Source of the DNA: JACPFJ01 sp036504875
GTDB taxonomy: Bacteria; Desulfobacterota; Desulfuromonadia; Geobacterales; Pseudopelobacteraceae
Direction of reading: 5' to 3'
Length of the DNA: 64,000 nucleotides
NCBI GenBank assembly: GCA_036504875.1
Contig: DASXUK010000047.1
Coordinates: forward strand, 33,214-97,213
Positions 16,187 to 24,920 of this stretch are shown here, piece by piece. The notes beneath the pieces were generated by a model. The model saw only the letters and a program-made list of their open reading frames with translations. It did not search any database and had not been told where the DNA came from. Made by a program: the position numbers and the translations under genes. Numbering within the stretch: position 1 is the stretch's first letter; every line of letters begins with the position of its first letter.

Positions 16187-17347
16187 GTGCCAGTAACCCG
16201 CACAGCCCTGATATACTCACCGCTGTTCAGTAACTTCAGTTATGGTGACGACCACCCATTCAAGCTTCAGCGTTATCGGCTGGTGCGTGAACTGATGGCC
16301 GCTTATGGCCTGCTTGAGTTGCCAAACATGGAGATCCGTGGGTGCTTGCCGGTGGATGACGAGTTGGTGCTGAGTTTTCATGATGCCGCTTATGTGGAAC
16401 GGCTTAAAGAATTCAGTGCAGCGGGCGAGCCGCGAGCGGATTTTCGTTTCGGGCTGGGTGACGGGGATTGCCCGGTTTTCGAGGGACTGTATGAATGTGC
16501 CAGTCTGGGGGCCGGTGCTACCGTTGAAGCTGCCCGTCTGGTAACCGAGGAAGGTTTCGATATCGCCTTCAATCTTGCCGGGGGCTGGCATCATGCCCAT
16601 CGAGCCAAGGCCTCAGGCTTTTCCTATCTTAATGATGCTGTTCTGGCCATCAATTGGTTGGTAGCGCAGGGTCGGCGGGTTGTTTACCTGGATATTGACG
16701 CCCACCACGGCGATGGCGTGCAGGAGGCTTTCTACGACAGCGATCAGGTACTGACGATTTCGCTTCATGAAAGCGGGATCTACTTCTTTCCCGGCACCGG
16801 TTTCGAAGATGAAGTCGGGGAAGGGCGCGGAAAAGGTTATACCGTTAACATACCCCTGATTGCCCATGCCGATGATGCCCTTTACATGAAGGCTTTTGAT
16901 GAGGTTATATACCCGCTGATGGCTGCTTACGATCCGGATGTTATCGTTACCCAGATCGGTGCCGATACATTCCGTACTGATCCGCTTACCCGGCTTGAGA
17001 TAACCACCCACAGCTACAGCTATATTATGCGGAAATTAAAGGCCTTGAAAATCAAGTGGATCGCATTGGGTGGTGGTGGTTATGACCAGATGAACACTGC
17101 CCGGGCCTGGACGATTGCCTGGGCCACGATGAATGATATCGAGCTTAACCCGCGTCTGCCGGCCCCCTTTGCAAAAAAAATCAATGCCGAGGGTTATCCC
17201 CATCGGGTGCTGCTGGATGCGATGCACTGGTCCGAAGATCATGATCGTAATCTGGCCCTGGAAGCTGTCGAAAAAAGCATTGCGCGTCTAAAAGAAACTA
17301 TTTTCCCGGTTATCATTGGAAGATATGGCCAAACTTCCCGGAAATAG
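16187..17347 (+). CDS. Histone deacetylase-like amidohydrolase (AcuC/HDAC family)
   Basis: This zinc hydrolase of the class I/II HDAC superfamily would remove acetyl or similar acyl groups from lysines, polyamines or small amides. It has 386 residues. Conserved segments are NLAGGWHHAHRAKASGFS near 127 (the His-His pair), YLDIDAHHGDGVQEAFY near 165 (zinc ligands), and TQIGADTFRTDPL near 255. The start is GTG 16187 or TTG 16184, both spaced from GAGG; I prefer GTG. The next gene begins inside its 3' end. The substrate cannot be told. Confidence 0.9.
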   Translation: MPVTRTALIYSPLFSNFSYGDDHPFKLQRYRLVRELMAAYGLLELPNMEIRGCLPVDDELVLSFHDAAYVERLKEFSAAGEPRADFRFGLGDGDCPVFEGLYECASLGAGATVEAARLVTEEGFDIAFNLAGGWHHAHRAKASGFSYLNDAVLAINWLVAQGRRVVYLDIDAHHGDGVQEAFYDSDQVLTISLHESGIYFFPGTGFEDEVGEGRGKGYTVNIPLIAHADDALYMKAFDEVIYPLMAAYDPDVIVTQIGADTFRTDPLTRLEITTHSYSYIMRKLKALKIKWIALGGGGYDQMNTARAWTIAWATMNDIELNPRLPAPFAKKINAEGYPHRVLLDAMHWSEDHDRNLALEAVEKSIARLKETIFPVIIGRYGQTSRK

Positions 17348-18167
17348 CCAGTTACTGGATTTGGCCGGCCGGCCGCTGAGCTCGTTGGCAGCCATTAACC
17401 GGCTGGAAACGGCTGAGAAGGAAAATATCTATGCCGGTCTGCTGCCGCTCAGGCTGTATGACCTGTTGGGCATTAATCCCGAGTCTCTCTTGAATGGAGC
17501 CGGAGAGAAACTGGTCAGCTTGATTGCGCCGGCTGGGTTGCCGCTTGTGCGGATCGAGGTCCGGGTCAGGCCCCAAGACAGTGATACCGTTTTTTTTCTG
17601 GAGCTGTCTGACACCCAGTTTCATCAGATGGAGCTTTCCTTTTGCATCATATGCGATCCGGCTGCGCCGCGTTTTGATGTAGATATTGACGAGCAAGGCA
17701 AAATCAACTGGTTTGCTTCCCACGGTCGCAATATACCGGAGGAGATACGGGCCATGCAAGCCGGCCTGTTTCCCAACCAGACCCGCAGGGGGTTGCGCCT
17801 GTTCAGCGTTTTTTTCCCACTTCTGGAGCGTTTGACCGATGCGCTCGGCATGGAGATGATCGTGGCTGAGCCGCTTACCTACGATAATGCCATTCGCTAT
17901 GAAAAATACGGTTTTGACTATCTGCGGGGTAAACGGCTGATGCAGGAGATCGACTCCGGGTTTCAGCCGGGCGGGCGTTATTTCAACCGACTGGACGCAA
18001 GTACTCCCTTTCGCCTGCCCGGGGCTGAGCGCACCGTACGGGGCCGAAGCTGGGCTATCCACGACGGGATTCTGGACGAGCCCTGGGATGAGGTTCAGAT
18101 CTACAAGATGATCGGCGTCGAGGCAGGTATTAACACTTTTCCGGGAAGGGAGCAGGAAAAACAATGA
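17325..18167 (+). CDS. Hypothetical protein downstream of HDAC-like gene
   Basis: The protein has 280 residues. The ATG at 17325 follows GGAAG and overlaps the HDAC-like gene by 23 bases. There is no signal peptide or membrane segment. Visible stretches include LSDTQFHQMELSFCIICDP near 100 and YEKYGFDYLRGKRLMQEIDS near 195, the latter resembling the pattern of acyltransferase-like folds, but I cannot assign a family. It overlaps the following TPR gene by four bases (ATGA), so the three genes form one coupled operon. Confidence 0.8.
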   Translation: MAKLPGNSQLLDLAGRPLSSLAAINRLETAEKENIYAGLLPLRLYDLLGINPESLLNGAGEKLVSLIAPAGLPLVRIEVRVRPQDSDTVFFLELSDTQFHQMELSFCIICDPAAPRFDVDIDEQGKINWFASHGRNIPEEIRAMQAGLFPNQTRRGLRLFSVFFPLLERLTDALGMEMIVAEPLTYDNAIRYEKYGFDYLRGKRLMQEIDSGFQPGGRYFNRLDASTPFRLPGAERTVRGRSWAIHDGILDEPWDEVQIYKMIGVEAGINTFPGREQEKQ

Positions 18168-19072
18168 AAAATACCGAAGAGACTAAAACAACACCTTTGG
18201 CCGGCATCCGATACCTCACTCCGCCGGAAGGCTATGTGCTGACCGGACGCGATGGCCGGGTCGACATCTCCTGGAGCGGTCGTCCGCCGATCCCTCTTCT
18301 GGAGGAGGATTATGCGCTTGTCGAACAGAGCGGCAGGCCGGACTACGATATGGTCGGGCGCGGCCTCTACCAGGCGTTGCGTATAAATCCTGAATGCGCC
18401 AATGCCTCGGAATATGCATCGGTTTTGAGGGAGGCCTATCCCCATATCATTTCCGAGCTGGGCGGTCAGATAATCATGCTGGATGCTCGAGAGGTTGATA
18501 CTCCATATCTGGATCGCAAGATCAACTTTCTCAAGATCATGGCACTTCTGGAACCAAATAATGCCGATTTACGCCTGGAGATTGCCCGCACTTTCACCGA
18601 AAAAGGCTCCCGTCTGGCGACCCTCCATCAGGCCGTTGCCAGCTGGTACGGAGCGGAAAAATATTTGAAAGAGGCGCTGGAGCTTGATTCCGAAAAAAAA
18701 CATGCTGCTTATCAGTACGGCGAGGCGCTGTATGTATTGGGGCGTTATACGGAAGCCGCCGAAGTCTGGGCGAGTGTGCTGCCCAGGCTGGAAGTTGGCG
18801 AAAAGGCGAGGGTGGCGGCCCGCGTGGCCGCGATTCTGGCCGGCAAGCTTCCCGTGGTTCCGCCGGTCGACTATCTGACAGCTTTGTCCGTGGCAGTTGA
18901 GGAGCGTCAGGCAGGGCATAACGACGAGGCGGCCGCCATTATCGAGGATGTTTTATCCGACCCGGTTTTTGCGGAACAGTTCCCGGTGGGTGAGATTTAT
19001 TACCTGCTCGGAAGCTGTTATCAGGACATGGGAATGGCGGCAGAGGCAGCCCAGGCTTTCAAAAGGACCTGA
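18164..19072 (+). CDS. TPR-repeat protein
   Basis: The protein has 302 residues. The C-terminal two thirds contain tetratricopeptide-like helices, such as AEKYLKEALELDSEKKHAAYQYGEALYVLGRY (in two parts, near 165 and 185) and GEIYYLLGSCYQDMGMAAEAAQAF at the end. TPRs are protein-interaction scaffolds. It is coupled to the two upstream genes by overlap, which suggests they act together. No secretion signal is present. Confidence 0.78.
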   Translation: MKNTEETKTTPLAGIRYLTPPEGYVLTGRDGRVDISWSGRPPIPLLEEDYALVEQSGRPDYDMVGRGLYQALRINPECANASEYASVLREAYPHIISELGGQIIMLDAREVDTPYLDRKINFLKIMALLEPNNADLRLEIARTFTEKGSRLATLHQAVASWYGAEKYLKEALELDSEKKHAAYQYGEALYVLGRYTEAAEVWASVLPRLEVGEKARVAARVAAILAGKLPVVPPVDYLTALSVAVEERQAGHNDEAAAIIEDVLSDPVFAEQFPVGEIYYLLGSCYQDMGMAAEAAQAFKRT

Positions 19073-19110
19073 TCGAGTGAGGAGTGAGGAGTTTGAAGAA
19101 GGAGTTAACC

Positions 19111-19221
19111 ATGTTCGGTTTCAGTATCGGTGATTGGATTTTCATAGGCTTTATTCTTATCGTGATTTTCGCCTGCGTTGCTGTTAGCGACATGCGCAGC
19201 AAGAAAAAAGACAATAATTAA
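19111..19221 (+). CDS. 36-residue single-span membrane peptide
   Basis: The ATG at 19111 follows GAAGGAG at ideal spacing. The peptide begins MFGFSIGDW, then has one hydrophobic stretch (IFIGFILIVIFACVAV), then a basic tail (DMRSKKKDNN). It sits 12 bases upstream of the next membrane-protein gene, so it is probably cotranscribed with it. The strong ribosome site and clear topology make it likely to be real despite its size. Function is unknown. Confidence 0.65.
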   Translation: MFGFSIGDWIFIGFILIVIFACVAVSDMRSKKKDNN

Positions 19222-19233
19222 TCTGAGGTTGCC

Positions 19234-19680
19234 ATGGAAGACATCGACGACGACAATGAACAGCGCCGCCCTCTGGGAATGGTGCTTTTAGGCGGCTTGT
19301 ACCTGTTTTTCTTCATGCTGACCATCTCCACCTTTGGACATCCCTTTCCTTGCATGGGCAGCATTCATCAGGGGCGAATGGCAGAAGCGCTGGTATTCTT
19401 GGACAGCCTTTTATGTCTGTACCTGTTCCTGGGGATTATGAAACGGCAAGCCATCACCTGGTACCTGCTGATCGGTTATAACACCATTGAAATAACCAAC
19501 ACTTTGGTCAATCTGCGTTTTATTACTGCGGCGGAAGTAGAAAAGATAGCAGGTACACCGGTAGATTCGCAGGGGCTGCTGACAAACAATGTATCAGTGA
19601 TTGTAGCCATAATACTGCTTACTATCTTTATCTACAGACATCGCGAGTACTTTAACAACCGGTCGAAGTATTTGTTTTAA
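19234..19680 (+). CDS. Four-span membrane protein, unknown function
   Basis: The protein has 148 residues with an acidic N-terminus (MEDIDDDNEQRR) and four hydrophobic segments near 18-38, 55-72, 78-95 and 118-138. The layout resembles small DUF2569-type membrane proteins, but I cannot confirm it. TGAGG precedes the ATG. It lies between the 36-residue peptide and the ABC ATPase; the 10-base gap to the ATPase suggests one operon. Confidence 0.72.
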   Translation: MEDIDDDNEQRRPLGMVLLGGLYLFFFMLTISTFGHPFPCMGSIHQGRMAEALVFLDSLLCLYLFLGIMKRQAITWYLLIGYNTIEITNTLVNLRFITAAEVEKIAGTPVDSQGLLTNNVSVIVAIILLTIFIYRHREYFNNRSKYLF

Positions 19681-19690
19681 AGGTAGCGGC

Positions 19691-20485
19691 ATGGATACTG
19701 CACATCAAACCTTCAGTAAAGCAAGCCCACCAACGGCCAAGGGCGTTGCTGTTCGTATTGAAAACCTTAATAAATATTTTGGTAGCCACCATGTTCTTAA
19801 GAACATAAATCTGGAAATTGAGGCCGGCGAGACATTTTCAATTATCGGCCCCTCCGGTACAGGAAAAAGTATTCTCCTGCGGCATATCATTCGTTTGGAG
19901 ACCCCCGACAGCGGGCAGGTTTATGTTAACGGAGAACCGGTTTTTCTGAATGGGAGGCCGCAGCCGCAGTCATTTCGCAGCAGCATGGTGTTTCAGTCAT
20001 CGGCCCTGTTTAACTCTCTGACAGTTGGAGAAAATGTGGGCCTATGGCTGCGGGAACAACGGATCTGCCCGGAGCCGCAAATTCTTGAAATCATTGCCGA
20101 GAAACTGGCTATTGTCGGCCTGGAAGGTAAGGAAGGCCTGTTTACCTCGGAGCTTTCCGGCGGCATGAAAAAACGTGTAGCCATTGCCCGTTCCCTGGCC
20201 ATGGAACCAGACCTGGTGCTCTACGATGAACCGACAGCGGAACTGGATCCGGTCACGACCGATGAACTGGCGGAAACCATCCTGTCGTTGCGTGTCAAAG
20301 CCGGTAACACTACAATCATCGTCACCCATGATCTTAATTTTGCCCTTTACCTGTCCGATCGAATCGCAATGATGCATCAGGGGGAGATTATCGAAACCGG
20401 CACCCCCCGGCAGATCAGGGAGAGCGGCAATCCAATCGTACAACGATTTATCCGTACAACCACCAAAGGCATTCAGGGCACATAG
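19691..20485 (+). CDS. ABC transporter ATPase, MlaF/Ttg2A-like
   Basis: The ATPase has 264 residues with Walker A GPSGTGKSILLRHI near 53, signature LSGGMKKRVAIARSLA near 157 and Walker B LVLYDEPTAELDP near 178. The LSGGMKKR signature and TAELDPVTT are typical of the MlaF group, which powers phospholipid movement between membranes. No MlaE permease, MlaD or substrate-binding gene is adjacent, so its partners must be elsewhere or be the four-span protein upstream. It is followed immediately by repeat copy B. Confidence 0.88.
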   Translation: MDTAHQTFSKASPPTAKGVAVRIENLNKYFGSHHVLKNINLEIEAGETFSIIGPSGTGKSILLRHIIRLETPDSGQVYVNGEPVFLNGRPQPQSFRSSMVFQSSALFNSLTVGENVGLWLREQRICPEPQILEIIAEKLAIVGLEGKEGLFTSELSGGMKKRVAIARSLAMEPDLVLYDEPTAELDPVTTDELAETILSLRVKAGNTTIIVTHDLNFALYLSDRIAMMHQGEIIETGTPRQIRESGNPIVQRFIRTTTKGIQGT

Positions 20486-20647
20486 GAGCCTGTCGGACTT
20501 TGGATAAATCTGCTGCAGATCCGTCTGGACGGTCCATGTTTCGCCGCTTCTTGGTCAATAGAATAACTATTTTTGGCCTTCAAAACCGACAAAATCTGTC
20601 CTCGCCCAGCCGAATTTTCGCTTCAATTTCCTAAGTCCGACAGGCTC
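20486..20647. repeat. Interspersed ~160-bp repeat with terminal inverted repeats, copy B
   Basis: This is the second copy of the element at 471-630, in the same orientation, starting on the base after the ATPase stop codon. It is 162 bp against 160. Ends are GAGCCTGTCGGACTT and CTAAGTCCGACAGGCTC. Most differences are scattered substitutions, with a small change around the central TATTTTTGGCC. Confidence 0.8.
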
Positions 20648-20739
20648 CTGGGAAGTACTTAATTTTTTTACTTTATTGAGCTTTGGTTATGCCCTAAATT
20701 ATCCCGGCAGTTTCCTCTTAACTCTCTCGAGGTGCCACA

Positions 20740-21729
20740 ATGCATTTTATCTCAGCTGTTTCATTCCTGGCCCTGCTAATTTTTAGTGGGTGTGCCGAAC
20801 TGAAACAGTCACACCCGCTGCTTCCGGTTAAGGAATACGAGAAGATGGTCGTCGGGCGCATGGACGCGGATTATGTCGGGACGGATAACTGTGTCGCCAA
20901 ATGTCACATGCATGACAAGATCACGGATTTTTTTCGTCGCAGCATCCATGGTGAGCAGATCAAGCCGGAAACGGGTCTGCCGCTGGTAAATTGCGAATCA
21001 TGCCATGGCCCGGGCAGCCTGGCGATTGCCGATATCGAAAAAAACAAACAACTGTACGGTGATAAGGGGGACAAGTGCAATACCGCGGTGTTGCTTGACC
21101 TCAAGCACCTTCCCCCCCAGGCACAATCCTTGATCTGTCTTAAATGCCACTCGGCCGCTTCCACTCCGGGTCTTGCTCACTGGCACACCAGTGTTCATGC
21201 ATTAAACGATCTTAGCTGTTTCAGTTGCCACAAGCTGCATGAGGGGCCACAACAGAAGGTCAGCCACGAGAAAATGGCCGAACTTTGTTATAGCTGCCAT
21301 CCCGACGTTAAGGCCCAGTTCAGACTGTTCTCACACCATCCGATGCAGGAAAAGCGAATGAGCTGCTTTGATTGCCATGAACCGCATGGCTCTACACAGC
21401 CCAAGCTGCTTAAGGGCATAACCCAGCGCGATACCTGCACCCGCTGTCATATGGAGAAAAACGGTCCCTTTGCCTACGAACATGGCGATGTCACTGAGTC
21501 TTGCATAAATTGCCACACACCCCATGGATCGGTAAATCGCAGGTTACTTAATGCTGCCATGCCTTTTCTCTGCATCCAGTGCCATAGCCCCGGCCATCGA
21601 AGTCTGATGGCTTCCGGTACATCTGCCGGAAACAAGTTGCTGTACGCCAATCGCTGTACTGATTGTCACTCCACCATCCATGGCTCGGACACACCCGACA
21701 ACCGTGGCTATGGCACGCTGAGGAAATAG
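20740..21729 (+). CDS. Decaheme c-type cytochrome, MtrA/DmsE family
   Basis: This 329-residue periplasmic cytochrome would carry electrons through an outer-membrane barrel. The start ATG 20740 follows GAGGTG. The N-terminus is a lipoprotein-like signal (LALLIFSGC, Cys 18). I count nine CXXCH sites (CESCH, CLKCH, CFSCH, CYSCH, CFDCH, CTRCH, CINCH, CIQCH, CTDCH). A first site written CVAKCH has three residues between the cysteines. Together these make ten, as in MtrA. The barrel gene starts three bases after its stop. MtrA itself is not a lipoprotein, so the lipobox is a difference. Confidence 0.9.
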   Translation: MHFISAVSFLALLIFSGCAELKQSHPLLPVKEYEKMVVGRMDADYVGTDNCVAKCHMHDKITDFFRRSIHGEQIKPETGLPLVNCESCHGPGSLAIADIEKNKQLYGDKGDKCNTAVLLDLKHLPPQAQSLICLKCHSAASTPGLAHWHTSVHALNDLSCFSCHKLHEGPQQKVSHEKMAELCYSCHPDVKAQFRLFSHHPMQEKRMSCFDCHEPHGSTQPKLLKGITQRDTCTRCHMEKNGPFAYEHGDVTESCINCHTPHGSVNRRLLNAAMPFLCIQCHSPGHRSLMASGTSAGNKLLYANRCTDCHSTIHGSDTPDNRGYGTLRK

Positions 21730-21731
21730 GT

Positions 21732-23828
21732 ATGGCGCGAATCGAAATGAAATCCCCTGTGCCGGTAAAGTTTCTGACATTCATGGCTTTGGTGCTGTTG
21801 ATATTGGTAACTGCAGCCCCAGCTTTTTGCGAAGAGGAAAAAGCGGATGAAGATGCTGAAGGGGAGACGTTTCAGGAAATTCCCAAGCCGGAGCTCGAGC
21901 CGATCAACAGCTTTGATGTGCAAAGCGGATATCGCTTTATCACTCCGGATGGTCCCACGGCCGCGGCTTCCCCCTATGAACGGTTAAAGTCGGGAGTCAC
22001 CGGCGGTTTCTCAGCCGCTAGCCTTGGAAAAGATCTGAAACTGACAGTAGATGGAACTTATCTGCACGAGGATGATTACCATAGCGAGCTGTTCTTCGAC
22101 TATGCCGGTTATTACAGGCTGCATGTGGAAAGCAGCGGGTTTTGGCACAATCTGCTCTCGGAAAATCTCCCACCGTCAAACCCCAGTTTTAGATCCGAAC
22201 AGCGGGATACAAATGACTATGGTATCCGCACTTTGATTTCTCAGGTTGATAATGACATTAAGCTGGGCAATAACCCTTTTCATCTGAACCTTGGCTACTG
22301 GCAATTGACTCGCGAAGGCTATGAGCAGCTGCGCTTTTCCGATCAATTTAGTGGCGCTACAAACGCTACAAATACTATCTACTCCAAAAGCAGCCGGGTC
22401 GATCGCATCACCCGCGAAGGCAGTCTCGGGCTGAATGGCCACTTGGGCTGGTTCGACCTGTCGTATGTGTTTCGCATCCGCGACTTTGCCAACAATGCTC
22501 CTGACAACCGCGATCTATTTATAAATACTATCGGCGGTGTAATCCCATCCCCGGGTGTCTTGCAGGCCCATGACACTATTCCGGACAGCCGGGTTACATC
22601 TCACACCATGAAACTCTATAGTGACCTTAGCGGCGGTCTGGTCGGCACAGCCGCCTACACGTTGATCCAGCGTGAAAACAGAGGCGGTCACGGTGAAGCA
22701 CAACCCTCCAACCAACCTAAAGACACCATCCATAATATGGCCGGTGATCTCAGTTACACCCCTTTCAAAGAATTGTCGCTAGCTCTTAAATACCGGCATC
22801 AGGACCTAGATCGCTCAACGCCGCTGTATGTTAATTACTCACCTTTTGCTGCCGGACTGCTACCGGTTCGCCCGGCGCCTGACACGGTCAAGGATATTTT
22901 TATTTTCTCATCGATTTTAAGGCCATACCCGCGCATGATCTATCGCCTGGAGTACAGCGCCGAGCTCGAATCACGCGACAATGTTCGCGACCAGCAGAGC
23001 CCTGTGTCGGACACCAGCGCCATCCACTCCGACCACCGTCAAACTCATACCACCAAGGTCAGCTTCTATTGGCGTCCTTCGCTTAACTTGAAAATGAATA
23101 CCTCTTACAGTTATGCCGTATGCGATAACCCGGCCTATGAAGCGTCATTTTCCGATCGCCACGTTGGAAAAGTTTTGCTTACCTACACCAACGGCGGGAG
23201 ATGGGGACTGACCGGCAGCTATACCGCTCAATACGAAGCGGGTCAAAGCAGTGCCTGGACAGTTCCGCCAGCCACGCTTACTGTGCCCGAATCGGCAGCT
23301 GCGTTTAACCTGCCCCATGAGAGCCGCAATAATTCAGCCAATGCCAGTTTCTGGTTCAGTCCGCTGGAACGACTCAATCTCACTGCCAGCTATTCCTTTC
23401 TCCAGGCTGATACCGATCAGACCGCTCTATTAAACAATCTTTCCCGTAATGCACTGGTCGCCACCAATTACCGCTCCACTGCCCATGTCTACGGACTGGA
23501 TGCTGCCTATGCCGCATCAGAGCATGTGGATCTCTCGCTCGGTTTCCAGCAGATCTTTTCGGCATCCCGTTTCAATGTTCCCTCTGAGGCCGGTTTCAGC
23601 ACTACCAATACAACTACCAATGTAATAACCAACTTCACGACGGCCGGCATCACCGAGCTGACCAAGCTGGACACCACCGAGACCGGCTTGTCAGCGCGGA
23701 CCGACTGGCGTATCACACCACTGTTAAGCTGCATGCTGGATTACAGCTTTCGCATGTACAATTCGGGCGATCCTGTCTTTGACGGATCGGTCCATATAAC
23801 TATGCTTTCCCTCAAGGCCAGGTGGTAA
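21732..23828 (+). CDS. MtrB/PioB-like outer-membrane beta-barrel
   Basis: This 698-residue exported protein has a signal peptide (about 1-36) and a long run of alternating beta strands, ending in a C-terminal aromatic-rich strand (ITMLSLKARW) typical of BAM substrates. Size, position after an MtrA-like decaheme gene and repeated strands such as LDLSYVFRIRDFAN-type segments match the MtrB/PioB sheath that embeds MtrA. ATG 21732 follows TGAGGAAA. The N-terminal CXXC motif of Shewanella MtrB is not seen. No MtrC-like surface cytochrome gene follows. Confidence 0.85.
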   Translation: MARIEMKSPVPVKFLTFMALVLLILVTAAPAFCEEEKADEDAEGETFQEIPKPELEPINSFDVQSGYRFITPDGPTAAASPYERLKSGVTGGFSAASLGKDLKLTVDGTYLHEDDYHSELFFDYAGYYRLHVESSGFWHNLLSENLPPSNPSFRSEQRDTNDYGIRTLISQVDNDIKLGNNPFHLNLGYWQLTREGYEQLRFSDQFSGATNATNTIYSKSSRVDRITREGSLGLNGHLGWFDLSYVFRIRDFANNAPDNRDLFINTIGGVIPSPGVLQAHDTIPDSRVTSHTMKLYSDLSGGLVGTAAYTLIQRENRGGHGEAQPSNQPKDTIHNMAGDLSYTPFKELSLALKYRHQDLDRSTPLYVNYSPFAAGLLPVRPAPDTVKDIFIFSSILRPYPRMIYRLEYSAELESRDNVRDQQSPVSDTSAIHSDHRQTHTTKVSFYWRPSLNLKMNTSYSYAVCDNPAYEASFSDRHVGKVLLTYTNGGRWGLTGSYTAQYEAGQSSAWTVPPATLTVPESAAAFNLPHESRNNSANASFWFSPLERLNLTASYSFLQADTDQTALLNNLSRNALVATNYRSTAHVYGLDAAYAASEHVDLSLGFQQIFSASRFNVPSEAGFSTTNTTTNVITNFTTAGITELTKLDTTETGLSARTDWRITPLLSCMLDYSFRMYNSGDPVFDGSVHITMLSLKARW

Positions 23829-23836
23829 CGAACCGG

Positions 23837-24775
23837 ATGCGGCTTATTAGTCTTTATATAGCCTTTCTGGCAGTAGTCTGTGGCATTTTCTGGAGCCCAG
23901 CCTCAGGTTTTGCCGCCGGCAAGGTGATTGCCGCTGTCATGAGCAGTGATCAGCCTCGCTACCGAGAGGCTCATCGGGCTTTTGTGAAGTCGCTCGCGGC
24001 ACTTGGCTTTAACTCATCCAATACAGAAATCATTCTTCAGGCGCCAAATCCCGACCCTCTGTCTTGGTCGAATACTGTTCGTAAATTTAACGCCTACCGA
24101 CCTGACATGATTGTGGCCTACGGTGCTCCAGCCGCCCAAGTTGCCATCAAAGAGGCCGAGGGTATTCCGGTCATGGTGATCGATTTTTACGCATCTGATC
24201 AACCTTCCCGCGGGGTATGCGGCGTCAGTTCGCGGGTGCCGATGATCACCCTGCTGAAAACCATCCAGGATATTCACCCGGTTAGCAGGATCGGTATTAT
24301 TTACAATGGCCAGGAATCCGGTTCGAAGAGCCAGTTTAACGATCTGAAAAAATATGCTGCTCAGTTGGGCCTGAAGGTCTTGGGGGCCAATGTTGCCTCC
24401 GCCTCGGCAGTAGATGCTGCCCTGGTGTCGTTACAGGAAAAAGTGGATCTGATTGTCGCCACTGAGAGCTGTTTTGTATATCGTCAACTGGACCGGATCA
24501 TTAGCCGCGCCCGGGCCCGCAACATTCCAGTGGTCGCGACCATCCCTGATGCCGCCGAAAAAGGAGCACTTGTCTCTTTAGAGATAAGCCCGCAGGAACA
24601 GGGTCATTTAGCGGCTGATATAGGTGTGAGAATCCTGCAGGGAGCCCGACCGGAAAATCTTTCATTGGTTTCACCAAAGAAGGTGGATCTGATCATTAAC
24701 ATGCGTGTCGCCAAGGACATGGGCGTTACCATACCTTTCCCCGTTCTGGGCAATGCCACCCGGATATTGAAGTAA
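23837..24775 (+). CDS. ABC-type substrate-binding protein (PF04392-like)
   Basis: The product has 312 residues from the ATG at 23837; a GTG at 23822 overlapping the barrel gene is also possible. It has a signal peptide (MRLISLYIAFLAVVCG...SGFAAG). The fold is that of the TrpX/ABC_sub_bind family: PDMIVAYGAPAAQVA near 90, IGIIYNGQESGSKSQF near 155 and a final DMGVTIPFPVLGNATRI strand. No permease or ATPase gene is adjacent. Its tight linkage to the MtrAB-like pair suggests a ligand-sensing or accessory role rather than transport (inference). Confidence 0.82.
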   Translation: MRLISLYIAFLAVVCGIFWSPASGFAAGKVIAAVMSSDQPRYREAHRAFVKSLAALGFNSSNTEIILQAPNPDPLSWSNTVRKFNAYRPDMIVAYGAPAAQVAIKEAEGIPVMVIDFYASDQPSRGVCGVSSRVPMITLLKTIQDIHPVSRIGIIYNGQESGSKSQFNDLKKYAAQLGLKVLGANVASASAVDAALVSLQEKVDLIVATESCFVYRQLDRIISRARARNIPVVATIPDAAEKGALVSLEISPQEQGHLAADIGVRILQGARPENLSLVSPKKVDLIINMRVAKDMGVTIPFPVLGNATRILK

Positions 24776-24920
24776 TCCCACCAACAGGTATTTACAGATT
24801 TAAAGCCAGTTATTGCAGAAATTGGTGGCCAAAACACGCTATTTAACCCTCCACTCTATCTTCTCATTGCCAGGTTTTTTTTGTTTAATGGCAGTCAAAA
24901 ACCAGCTATAGTACTCAACT

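Noticed and set aside
17352..18164. 270-codon minus-strand frame opposite the hypothetical gene after the HDAC-like gene
   Set aside because: The plus-strand gene is coupled to both neighbours by overlaps; the minus frame has no supporting signals.
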